Below, piece by piece: positions 1 to 6,287 of a DNA stretch of 49,745 nucleotides. Numbering within the stretch: the stretch's first letter is position 1; every line of letters starts with the position of its first letter. The position numbers and the translations under genes are program-made. This DNA is from a virus, in IMG/VR virus record IMGVR_UViG_3300044701_002167, positions 1 to 49,745 of that record; one strand, 5' to 3'. Under the pieces are notes generated by a model. That model ran no database searches. It was given only the letters and a program-made list of their open reading frames with translations, and was not told the origin of the DNA.

Positions 1-139
1 ATACGTTAATACCGAACCCAACGCTTGGTGATGGCGAGCCCATTGTGGTTGTGTACAAAGCCCCAGTTTTGTCTGGTTTAATCTCTGTGCGTGTTGACGT
101 GTAGTTACCACCTGACTTAGTGATGTCGATAAATTTCAT
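1..139 (-). CDS. Unknown protein, N-terminal part only
   Basis: The reading frame starts with ATG at 139 behind an AAAGGAGC Shine-Dalgarno site and runs off the left edge of the window. Only about 46 residues are visible, beginning MKFIDITKSGG and rich in Thr, Gly and Ser. No family is recognised. It is the last visible member of the minus-strand series that includes the GT2 glycosyltransferase and the tRNA. The clean start site makes it a credible gene, but nothing can be said of its function. Confidence 0.6.
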   Translation of the reverse strand, partial: MKFIDITKSGGNYTSTRTEIKPDKTGALYTTTMGSPSPSVGFGINV

Positions 140-148
140 AGAGCTCCT

Positions 149-325
149 TTACGCCGCATAAACTCCGGCGTATTTTTCTGGTATTTCAAATTCTACTATT
201 CCTCGAGAGGTGTAGTAGTTTAGTTGTTGAGTAACTTTCCGACGGACTTTTCTCGTTTGCGCGAGGTACTCTTGGTGACGACGACGAGCCATTCGGCATT
301 GAGTGCAAAGACAATTAAGAATCAT
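149..325 (-). CDS. Small Cys-pair basic protein, unknown function
   Basis: A 58-residue protein starting MILNCLCTQC. I chose ATG 325 over an upstream in-frame start at 352 because AAGGAG lies a few bases before it. The N-terminus carries a CxxC pair (CTQC), and the next 30 residues are rich in Arg and Lys, so it may be a small metal-binding or nucleic-acid-binding protein. Only one CxxC is present, so a complete zinc site would need dimerisation. It lies between the GT2 gene and an unknown partial gene on the same strand. Confidence 0.6.
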   Translation of the reverse strand: MILNCLCTQCRMARRRHQEYLAQTRKVRRKVTQQLNYYTSRGIVEFEIPEKYAGVYAA

Positions 326-335
326 ATAAAACTCC

Positions 336-947
336 TTACTCCGGGGTACCACTACCGCCCGTGGTTACGTAGTTATCTCCGATAATTGTATCAACGTGCT
401 TAATAGGATAGCGACGGGCTATTTCTTCGTATATATATCCGTCACTGTCCGGCTCGTACCGATACCACCCGCCAATAGCGTCCCAGACTTCTTTTTTCGC
501 AATCATCTGCATACAGTCGATGTTCCAAGGCTTCACAGGAATTCCTGGAAAATATTTTCCATCCCAGCGAATGCTACACACAATTGCAGGCGGTCTATCC
601 GGAGTGATTGCGTCGCGGATTATTTCAAACGCATTTGGTTCTAAGTAGTTATCGCAGTTAAAATGAAAAATGTAATCACCGCGAGCCATCTGTACTCCGA
701 GGTGCCTTTGCGGATGTCCCCAAAGATTAAATCGTTGATGGGTGCTAATGTAACGAATGTCCATCTTGGTGTGCGTTAGGTCTAGGTCTGCTTTGACATC
801 GCGTGTGCGTGGTCCATCGTGAAAGAAAAGCACCTCAAAGTCCTGCATTGTTTGTGCTTCCAGACTTTTCATACCTTTCTTTGCGCCGAGACGTTTAACC
901 CAGCCGTCATAGTCGACGGCAACTACAGTAATGAGTGGTGTGTGCAT
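336..947 (-). CDS. GT-A fold (family 2-like) glycosyltransferase
   Basis: A 203-residue protein starting MHTPLITVVAVDYDGW at ATG 947, directly after AAAAGGAGG. An upstream start at 995 would run into the tRNA, so it is rejected. The N-terminal beta strand, the early segment SLEAQTMQDFEVLFFHDG, and GDYIFHFNCDNYLEPNAF (a DxD-like metal/nucleotide-sugar site) are typical of family 2 glycosyltransferases. A conserved-looking WDAIGGW segment follows. The protein is short for the family and has no membrane segment. It probably moves a sugar onto a phage or host acceptor, such as modified DNA, a virion protein or a wall polymer; the acceptor cannot be told. A GT4-type enzyme is encoded at 12650-13846. 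Confidence 0.8.
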   Translation of the reverse strand: MHTPLITVVAVDYDGWVKRLGAKKGMKSLEAQTMQDFEVLFFHDGPRTRDVKADLDLTHTKMDIRYISTHQRFNLWGHPQRHLGVQMARGDYIFHFNCDNYLEPNAFEIIRDAITPDRPPAIVCSIRWDGKYFPGIPVKPWNIDCMQMIAKKEVWDAIGGWYRYEPDSDGYIYEEIARRYPIKHVDTIIGDNYVTTGGSGTPE

Positions 948-958
948 AATCCTCCTTT

Positions 959-1034
959 TGGTACCGATAGAGGGACTTGAACCCCCACTATGCAACTTAG
1001 AAGGTTGCTGTTTTATCCCTTAAACTATATCGGC
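959..1034 (-). tRNA. tRNA-Arg (anticodon UCU)
   Basis: Read on the minus strand, the 7-bp acceptor stem (GCCGATA with TATCGGT) has one G-U pair at position 1-72. The D arm is GTTT/AAAC. The anticodon arm is GCAAC-CTTCTAA-GTTGC with anticodon TCT, and the T arm is GGGGG-TTCAAGT-CCCTC. The body is 73 nt with discriminator A at 962, and CCA is encoded at 961-959. It decodes AGA and probably AGG. It sits inside a transcription unit between the gene ending at 1064 and the GT2 gene. The Shine-Dalgarno site of the GT2 gene starts immediately after the CCA. Confidence 0.93.
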
Positions 1035-1038
1035 GCAT

Positions 1039-1058
1039 GGGGTGTATTTCTACACCCC
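1039..1058 (-). other. Hairpin directly upstream of the tRNA
   Basis: A perfect 8-bp inverted repeat (GGGGTGTA / TACACCCC) with a 4-nt loop lies between the upstream gene's stop and the tRNA 5' end on the minus strand. No T-run follows in either direction, so it is unlikely to be a strong terminator. It may be a processing or stability element for the 5' side of the tRNA transcript. Confidence 0.5.
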
Positions 1059-1063
1059 GTAGT

Positions 1064-1372
1064 CTAGGCAATCTTTGCTTTTTTCTTTTTACCCAGTCGT
1101 TGCTCCCAGGTTTCGTGATAGGCAGTTACAAATTTCTTGAACTGCTGGATTGCAGCGTCATCGTCCTTACGGTAAGGAAACCAGTAGTCCCGCAGGCGTG
1201 GTGTATACTGGCCCTTTAGTTTACCCTTCGTTCTCAACATTGAGAAGTACACACAACACTCTGTTTCATTATCCTCTAGGATTAATTCAAAGCGGATTAC
1301 TTTGAGTACATCAATCGTGTGGATAAGTCGGCCGGTTTTCTTTTCGTACTTACGCTTCTGCGTCATCCTCAT
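1064..1372 (-). CDS. Small basic protein, unknown function
   Basis: A protein of about 100 residues with basic ends (MTQKRKYEKKTGR at the start, GKKKKAKIA at the end) and a mixed central part with a Cys pair (ECCVYFSML). Two ATGs are possible: 1372 (3 nt after AAGGAG) and 1366 (9 nt after it). The second has the more usual spacing. It overlaps the end of the zinc-ribbon gene upstream, so the two are probably translationally coupled. I do not recognise a family. The basic tails suggest nucleic-acid binding. Confidence 0.6.
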   Translation of the reverse strand: MRMTQKRKYEKKTGRLIHTIDVLKVIRFELILEDNETECCVYFSMLRTKGKLKGQYTPRLRDYWFPYRKDDDAAIQQFKKFVTAYHETWEQRLGKKKKAKIA

Positions 1373-1559
1373 AGTCTCCTTCTAATGTGCGTACCATCTG
1401 CACAACCCCATTATAACAGATACCACACAAAGTAATTGGAAGAATTCCAATATACCCATATACCCAGTACACACCATCACCATCTTCTTTACCATCAGTA
1501 TTATCAGTACCACACACGGTACAGGGTTTACCAAATGGACTTAATGCGTCATCAGACAT
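1350..1559 (-). CDS. Small zinc-ribbon-like protein
   Basis: A 69-residue acidic protein with two Cys pairs, CTVCG near residue 13 and CGICY near residue 45, which looks like a zinc-ribbon fold. Its ATG overlaps the stop of the thioredoxin gene by 8 nt, so translation is likely coupled. The C-terminus is strongly acidic (LEGDYEDDAEA). The metal site is inferred from Cys spacing only. The partner and role are unknown. Confidence 0.65.
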   Translation of the reverse strand: MSDDALSPFGKPCTVCGTDNTDGKEDGDGVYWVYGYIGILPITLCGICYNGVVQMVRTLEGDYEDDAEA

Positions 1560-1809
1560 TCGACATCTCCTTCAGTAAGTAGCGCAACGCTTCTTTATTT
1601 GCTTGAGGGTTTACCATCTTCTTTGTTTCTGGATTAAGTAGTGTAGGCACTGACATTACATTGTACTCGTGAAGCATCTCGCGATGCTCGTCAGCGTCGA
1701 TAAACACGACGTTTACATCAGGAAACTCCGGCAAAACTTCTTGCAACAACGGCTTCACTCGTCTACACGGTGTACACCACTCTGCGGTAAAATACAATAA
1801 TGTTTTCAT
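1552..1809 (-). CDS. trxA: Thioredoxin
   Basis: An 85-residue minimal thioredoxin. The active site is WCTPC at residues 11-15 (the usual form is WCGPC), followed by a basic helix. The cis-proline segment SVPTL has its Pro at residue 55, and the VVFIDADE strand lies between. It would act in the cytoplasm as a dithiol reductant. A likely client is the phage's own B12-dependent ribonucleotide reductase (39842-41986), which ends in a redox Cys pair; that link is inference, since the genes are far apart. It follows the lytic transglycosylase-like gene with a 4-nt overlap. Confidence 0.88.
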   Translation of the reverse strand: MKTLLYFTAEWCTPCRRVKPLLQEVLPEFPDVNVVFIDADEHREMLHEYNVMSVPTLLNPETKKMVNPQANKEALRYLLKEMSNV

Positions 1810-2180
1810 TTCGCGACTGCTCTCCCATCTTTAATTTCTAACCATTGACTCCAGCAGGGTTGTGATGCTGACCAATGGGTGTGTCCATACCCATCATTCC
1901 AAAGTTTGTAAAACGCCGCAAGTTGTGCTGAATGCGGTGCATCAATCGCCCTGTCAGTGCGTCCTGTTAACCACTGCCAAGTCCGGTCATTAAATTGAAA
2001 TGCACCTGTATCGTTTGTTGCACTTACCGCATCCCACTTAATTGTACCGAAGTGGTGCCCATCACCAGATTCACAAGATGTGATTGCAATCACCGCTGTA
2101 TCCACAGGGGTTAACTTACAGTACCCAAAGTCACAAACACGCAAATAAAGACTAAGAAACACACTCATTACACTAATCAA
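1806..2180 (-). CDS. Lytic-transglycosylase/Rpf-like cell-wall enzyme
   Basis: About 124 residues. The N-terminal 20 or so residues are hydrophobic (signal or anchor). The rest matches the lysozyme-like transglycosylase/resuscitation-promoting-factor pattern: TSCESGDG with the putative catalytic Glu, NDTGAFQFNDRTWQWLTG, a mid-helix SAQLAAFYKLW, and a terminal SASQPCW. Such enzymes cut the glycan strands of peptidoglycan. The track start is a TTG at 2180 with GGGAG 9 nt upstream. An ATG at 2168 is the alternative, but its spacing is poor. Its own promoter (2206-2234) lies just upstream, so it is the first gene of a lysis/thioredoxin unit. Confidence 0.72.
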   Translation of the reverse strand: MISVMSVFLSLYLRVCDFGYCKLTPVDTAVIAITSCESGDGHHFGTIKWDAVSATNDTGAFQFNDRTWQWLTGRTDRAIDAPHSAQLAAFYKLWNDGYGHTHWSASQPCWSQWLEIKDGRAVAK

Positions 2181-2205
2181 TAATCAATACTCCCTTCTGT
2201 TGTAC

Positions 2206-2234
2206 AGTATACCACTACAAAAGCTCCATGTCAA
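2206..2234 (-). promoter_or_regulatory. Sigma-70-type promoter P2.2
   Basis: On the minus strand, TTGACA (2234-2229) and TATACT (2211-2206) are separated by exactly 17 nt. This is a near-perfect sigma-70 promoter. The -35 lies inside the 3' end of the glucosaminidase gene and the -10 just past its stop. Transcription would begin near 2200 and lead straight into the transglycosylase-like gene. The GTGG just before the -10 also occurs at the 38776 promoter. Confidence 0.85.
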
Positions 2235-2766
2235 GTAGTCTTGGATTCTCGGACAAGTTCATAATGGTCTCTGCGATTTTTTCAATACGTTGTGCATATG
2301 TTGTGCCAGGCCAGGCCCATTTTCCATTGAGGTCTACCCAACGAGGAGCACTGCCTAGTAAATTTTTCTGCAGTAAAATTCGATACCGTGGCGATAAGTT
2401 TACCAATACTCTTTGCGTAGCAGTATAGTCTGCGGGGTCTACTGCGTAAGCGATTAAGTGTGCGTACTGCGCAATAATACCTTCGGCGGGATTTTTCCAA
2501 TCATTTCCAACAGCACCGTCGTTGGTGGCTCCGATACCTGCTGGATTAAAGTTCTTAGTCCAACGCCAGGAACTAAACCAGCCTGTCTCGTGTATGGCCT
2601 GTGCAAATGGCATGAGGTTCCCGATACGTGTGAGTTTACCATACACTGTGTAAGCTTCTACAATTTCGTCTAGGCGGGCAACTTTCTTGTTGAGAGCCTT
2701 TACCGCCTGTGCTAACACAAGCGGCGATACCTGAGGCCCGTAGATAATGTTTTGGAGTGAATACAT
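2215..2766 (-). CDS. Glucosaminidase-like endolysin
   Basis: A 183-residue protein whose centre matches the glucosaminidase (GH73-like) lysozyme fold: AQAIHETGWFSS (around residues 56-67, with the candidate catalytic Glu), NFNPAGIGATND, the segment IAQYAHLIAYA, and near the end LGSAPRWVDLNGKWAWPG. Such enzymes cleave N-acetylglucosaminyl bonds in peptidoglycan. No signal peptide is evident, so release would need a holin or a phage tail. It follows the metallophosphoesterase gene directly. A second wall hydrolase gene follows it and a third (an amidase) lies at 46651-47367. Confidence 0.8.
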   Translation of the reverse strand: MYSLQNIIYGPQVSPLVLAQAVKALNKKVARLDEIVEAYTVYGKLTRIGNLMPFAQAIHETGWFSSWRWTKNFNPAGIGATNDGAVGNDWKNPAEGIIAQYAHLIAYAVDPADYTATQRVLVNLSPRYRILLQKNLLGSAPRWVDLNGKWAWPGTTYAQRIEKIAETIMNLSENPRLLDMELL

Positions 2767-2767
2767 G

Positions 2768-3730
2768 TTAATCTCCTAAGTGAATAATTTTATCAACGCT
2801 TGCAGATTCGCCATCCCAGGCCATAAGTCGCAACGTTGTTTTGTTCTGGAGGACTGCATACCCGCGGTCAATTGCTGGGTATGAGTTAAAGGATGCGTTC
2901 TTGTAGTAAATATTTGCAGGAACCAGTGAAGCCCCTACAGAAACACCGTAGTATTTATTATCGCGCTCTGAGTAGACTCCTCGGATATGGTCATGATTCA
3001 CAATCGCGTGACGTTTAAACTGCTGGGCAATTTTCCACGCCAGATACCCCGGAGTTTCATTCCATTCTTCCAGATGCCCCACTACAATGTTATCATTGAT
3101 ATACATGTAACCGTACTTAGAAATATGTAGGTTATTGTTTGGGAGCATTGTATTGATGAGTGTAGTAAAATCCATATCAAAGTAATCAGTGACCCAGCCA
3201 TCATGATTACCCGGCAATACATAGACCTCGGCAAATTCACGCTCTAGATAATCTAGATAGTACTGCATATATTCTAACTCATGAATTGCCGGAGCTACAT
3301 ACTCAGGGGGATTCTTATGACGGCCGGTAAACTGCCCGTCGATAATGTCACCTGCGAGAACTACCGTGTCAATATTACAGGTCAGACTTTCGCGAAGGAC
3401 TTGCTGTACGAGTCCTCGGTCAACGTGCGGACAGTGCAGGTCTCCAAAGATAATTGCGCTTGTTACATTAGCCTGTAATGGTTTTGGTAAGTGCATCTTG
3501 TACTGTTCTGGAAGTTCCGTAATCTCTGGAAGCTCTTGTGGAATAACTCGGCGGCGTTCATTTTTCAATACACTATTTTCAGAATCCCGTTGCTGGTCTG
3601 TGATGCTCTTACGCAGAGCAGTCGCAAAATCCCCATCTCCAAGAAGTTGTTCTGCGACTTGACGAAACGTCATGCGAGGATTCTCTGCACGAAGTCGCAG
3701 GGCTTCCTGGATAATCTCTTCTGTAATCAT
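2768..3730 (-). CDS. Calcineurin-like metallophosphoesterase with N-terminal helical domain
   Basis: A 320-residue protein. The metallophosphoesterase motifs appear in order: GDLH at 96-99, GDIID at 127-131, GNHD at 174-177, then a VGH segment and NHDHI for the last metal ligands. The first 60 residues look like a helical, HTH-type domain (a helix with RQVAEQLL), so it may bind nucleic acid. Members act on phosphodiesters or phosphomonoesters with two metal ions; the substrate cannot be told. In a replication block, a nuclease or nucleotide phosphatase role is plausible. It overlaps the sigma-like gene upstream by ATGA. Confidence 0.87.
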   Translation of the reverse strand: MITEEIIQEALRLRAENPRMTFRQVAEQLLGDGDFATALRKSITDQQRDSENSVLKNERRRVIPQELPEITELPEQYKMHLPKPLQANVTSAIIFGDLHCPHVDRGLVQQVLRESLTCNIDTVVLAGDIIDGQFTGRHKNPPEYVAPAIHELEYMQYYLDYLEREFAEVYVLPGNHDGWVTDYFDMDFTTLINTMLPNNNLHISKYGYMYINDNIVVGHLEEWNETPGYLAWKIAQQFKRHAIVNHDHIRGVYSERDNKYYGVSVGASLVPANIYYKNASFNSYPAIDRGYAVLQNKTTLRLMAWDGESASVDKIIHLGD

Positions 3731-4089
3731 TCTACCTCCGTAAAGTTTGTGTAAATTCTATTAAGAATATCTTCAGCGACTTCTTTTAAAGGTTTCTGCA
3801 CCTTGCGGATAAGCATTTCATCATCAAGTTGAAGCACTTCTCCAAGCAACGCGTAGCAGTAATGCAGGGTTCGTTGCACCTCATCTACAGTGTGGCCGTA
3901 CAGGTCTGCAATCTCCTCACAGGAGTATCCGATACTGTACCGATACAAGTACGCAGGCGCAAACGCATTGTGGTCAACAAAGACCCCGTACAATGAACCA
4001 AGTGCATCCTTTATCTCTAGACGCTCCTCAGAAGATAAACCTTCTTTAAAATAATCGCGCAACTTTTCTCTAACTATTGCTTTCGACAT
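3727..4089 (-). CDS. Sigma-region-4-like HTH protein
   Basis: A 120-residue helical protein. I chose ATG 4089 (MSKAIVREK) over an upstream start at 4143 because GGGGTGG precedes it. The middle reads YSCEEIADLYGHTVDEVQR, a helix-turn-helix like region 4 of ECF-type sigma factors (IA-x-x-x-G-x-T-x-x-x-V). There is no clear region 2. It may be a transcription activator or sigma-like appropriator of host RNA polymerase, or simply an HTH DNA-binding protein. It overlaps the Cas4-like gene by 20 nt and the phosphoesterase gene by 4 nt, so it is made with replication proteins. Confidence 0.65.
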   Translation of the reverse strand: MSKAIVREKLRDYFKEGLSSEERLEIKDALGSLYGVFVDHNAFAPAYLYRYSIGYSCEEIADLYGHTVDEVQRTLHYCYALLGEVLQLDDEMLIRKVQKPLKEVAEDILNRIYTNFTEVE

Positions 4090-4810
4090 TTTCACCACCC
4101 CAACACTTGTCATGGAAATGACAAACGTTTGTACAGAATCCATTCTTCTCTATTTTATCATATTGCTCATCAGCAATAATAGTTTTCACATCTTCAGTAA
4201 TTCGTGCAATACGTGCATCTAAATCAGTTAGTACATCCGCTTCAATAAGTTCTTGTGTGCGTAGATGATGCCAGTATACCTTACTTGGTAAGTGTCCGTG
4301 AATTTCTCGGTAGGCCCAGGCGTAGATTGAGAACTGGTAGTTCTCTGCCAACTTCTTTTTACTTGGCTTGACTTTACTCGACTTGTGGTCTATGATAATA
4401 TCATCACCGATAATCATATCAATGATACCGCGCATAGTACACACGGGGTTTTCTTTATTTGGAAATGGAAGTGAGAACGATTGTTCTAATGCGATAGGCT
4501 TAAACGACCAGTCCATCGCTTCGATAATAGACTTACCAAGAACAGCTACTTGTACTGGACTCTCCTTCCCTTTGATACCGAGTAGTGTACCCTGGGCGTA
4601 ACTTACCTGGTTAAAAAACTCACGGTTAAATGTAGCCTGAGGGTCTTTCCCATCCTCGTAAAAATGTTCAATAGCCTTATGTAGTGCGCTTCCCATCAGT
4701 GTGAGGACATGCCTCGGCTCTTCTGCTTTCTCCACATAATTGTAGTAAAAGAGCCGAGGGCACGTCATATACGTATTGATGCGGGAAGCACTAAACTCCC
4801 CTTTATTCAT
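4070..4810 (-). CDS. Cas4/RecB-like PD-(D/E)XK exonuclease with Fe-S cysteines
   Basis: A 246-residue nuclease. The N-terminus SRINTYMTCPRLFYY holds C17, and GSALHKAIEHFY follows. The catalytic core shows D131 in RGIIDMI and D141/K143 in IIIDHKSSK. The C-terminus holds C226, C230 and C236 (CTNVCHFHDKC). One early and three late cysteines form the 4Fe-4S staple typical of Cas4 and AddB-type nucleases. It would resect or process DNA ends during phage recombination. There is no CRISPR array or cas1 near it. It sits two genes after the RecA-like gene, which fits a recombination unit. Confidence 0.85.
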   Translation of the reverse strand: MNKGEFSASRINTYMTCPRLFYYNYVEKAEEPRHVLTLMGSALHKAIEHFYEDGKDPQATFNREFFNQVSYAQGTLLGIKGKESPVQVAVLGKSIIEAMDWSFKPIALEQSFSLPFPNKENPVCTMRGIIDMIIGDDIIIDHKSSKVKPSKKKLAENYQFSIYAWAYREIHGHLPSKVYWHHLRTQELIEADVLTDLDARIARITEDVKTIIADEQYDKIEKNGFCTNVCHFHDKCWGGENVESNS

Positions 4811-5150
4811 TCGCTTCTATGACCTCTAATCGTAATTTAGTCGTGTATGCAATTGACGCATACATAGATTTACGGTATTCAAGGGACTTGACTAGGGCCT
4901 CTTGTATTGCTGTTTCTGCCTCAAAATCTGATAGTGAGTCCTTGAGTACTGACGTTGCTTGTAAACGCCGACTCCTGGCCTCGTTCGAGCGTGGGCGTTC
5001 CGCTTCGATGGACACTTGTTCTTCAATGCGTTCTATCTCCCGCTTTAATTTGATGACTTTTGCCCGAAGTTCACCAAGGCGTTGATAGGCGGTGGTCATG
5101 TCGTAATAATCCGGCGGGTTTTCTAACCAGTCACTTACGCGTGAGGTCAT
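4803..5150 (-). CDS. Coiled-coil protein of the recombination cluster
   Basis: A 115-residue, highly charged helical protein with heptad-like patterns from about residue 25 to 110 (LRAKVIKLKREIERIEEQ). It overlaps the RecA-like gene upstream by 20 nt and the Cas4-like gene downstream by 8 nt. The position suggests an accessory factor for recombination or a nuclease partner, but this rests only on context. No family is recognised. Confidence 0.68.
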   Translation of the reverse strand: MTSRVSDWLENPPDYYDMTTAYQRLGELRAKVIKLKREIERIEEQVSIEAERPRSNEARSRRLQATSVLKDSLSDFEAETAIQEALVKSLEYRKSMYASIAYTTKLRLEVIEANE

Positions 5151-6096
5151 TGGATAGTTCAGCCTCCACTTTCATTCTAATTTCAGCCATTGGGAACTGG
5201 GCAATTGCAGAATCTGCGCCTTGGGCTTTGTGCCCGTCATACTCAAACCAACTACCACTCTTACGAATAAGCCCAGCATCTACAGCACAGGCAAACACGT
5301 CGTGCGCCGCAGACATGCCCTGACCCTTGCGCATGAGGTACTCTACTTTCTGACCTTCCGGAGCTTGTTTGTTTTTGCTCACAGTCATTTGAATAGTAGA
5401 GCGGTCTTCCTCATTTTTAATCTTCACTAGCTCCAGGATAATCTTAGAGAAGTACCGCAGTGCTCGTGTACCGTATGGCTTTTTCTCAGAGCGGGCCATT
5501 GGTGAAATATTTGCGCGGTATTGATTGATGAATACAAACAGTGCGTCTGCATTATCAACTAAACCCAGTAGACGAACAAGCCAACGCGCAAGCAGATTTG
5601 CAGAACCAGCCATACGAGCTGGCTCATCAACATCTTTGTCAAATTCATCCTTCGTAATCATCGCAGGTACACTATCAAATACCACAAGCTGAAGTCCCTG
5701 CTCAAGTAAGTGCTCAATAACTGGAAGGGCTTGTTCTGCATAGTTCGGCTTGTACACGGCGAGCTTGTTCACATCCACACCTATACGACTAGCGTACTCT
5801 GCATCAAACGTTCGCTCTAAATCAACGAACAGCGCATTAATTATGCGCATACCCTTATCAATTTTAACCTCTATTTCCTTAAGCTCGCCTTTTTGCTGTG
5901 CTTGTGCGATAAGGTCTAAGGCCATGGTTGTTTTGCCATGCCCAGGCTCAGCGAGTAGCATCACAATACTACCACCTTGAATACCGCGCATATCACCCAG
6001 CGCGTAATTCACACTTGGGAGACTAGAGGGGAACCACAAGTGTTCCCGCACTGTCTCAGCCATACTCATTCCCTCGAAGCTAACACTTTTTGCCAT
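5131..6096 (-). CDS. recA: RecA-like recombinase
   Basis: A 321-residue RecA/UvsX-type strand-exchange ATPase. Walker A is AEPGHGKT at 49-56 and Walker B is LVVFDS at about 137-142. The later FINQYRANISPM and PYGTRALRYFSK segments correspond to the L1/L2 DNA-binding region and the following strand of RecA. The N- and C-terminal extensions of bacterial RecA are short or absent, as in phage forms. It would load on ssDNA with the phage SSB for repair and replication restart. Upstream is a small unknown gene and the polymerase; downstream a coiled-coil protein and a Cas4-like nuclease. Confidence 0.9.
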   Translation of the reverse strand: MAKSVSFEGMSMAETVREHLWFPSSLPSVNYALGDMRGIQGGSIVMLLAEPGHGKTTMALDLIAQAQQKGELKEIEVKIDKGMRIINALFVDLERTFDAEYASRIGVDVNKLAVYKPNYAEQALPVIEHLLEQGLQLVVFDSVPAMITKDEFDKDVDEPARMAGSANLLARWLVRLLGLVDNADALFVFINQYRANISPMARSEKKPYGTRALRYFSKIILELVKIKNEEDRSTIQMTVSKNKQAPEGQKVEYLMRKGQGMSAAHDVFACAVDAGLIRKSGSWFEYDGHKAQGADSAIAQFPMAEIRMKVEAELSNDLTRK

Positions 6097-6287
6097 TCTA
6101 CCCCTCCTAAATATGCACGTAGTGCTGTGCTAAGCTTTATTCCAGATTCTGCGCGATTTCTTCCAGATAGTCTTTCCCGAAAAACCACAGTATCAGTGGT
6201 GTAACAATAAAAAATAATATCGTAATTATAACTACCTTCATGTTCGTATCCGTGTATTGAGATTTCATACTGCTCCCTATTTGTCAT
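6066..6287 (-). CDS. Small unknown protein between polymerase and RecA
   Basis: A 73-residue protein starting at ATG 6287, which overlaps the last 11 nt of the DNA polymerase gene. Its end overlaps the RecA-like gene by 31 nt. The sequence is Tyr-rich (SIHGYEHEGSYNYDIIFY), followed by a basic segment. The tight overlaps on both sides make it a credible gene. No domain is recognised. Confidence 0.6.
   Translation of the reverse strand: MTNREQYEISIHGYEHEGSYNYDIIFYCYTTDTVVFRERLSGRNRAESGIKLSTALRAYLGGVEWQKVLASRE

Noticed and set aside
396-644. Plus-strand open frames lying over minus-strand genes (for example 396-644, 2458-2673, 20484-20771)
   Set aside because: They have no plausible ribosome site, no recognisable domain and lie opposite well-supported genes, so I treat them as shadows.
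4070-4810. Cas4-like nuclease as part of a CRISPR system
   Set aside because: No repeat-spacer array and no cas1, cas2 or effector genes are in the window. Phages often carry such nucleases for recombination.
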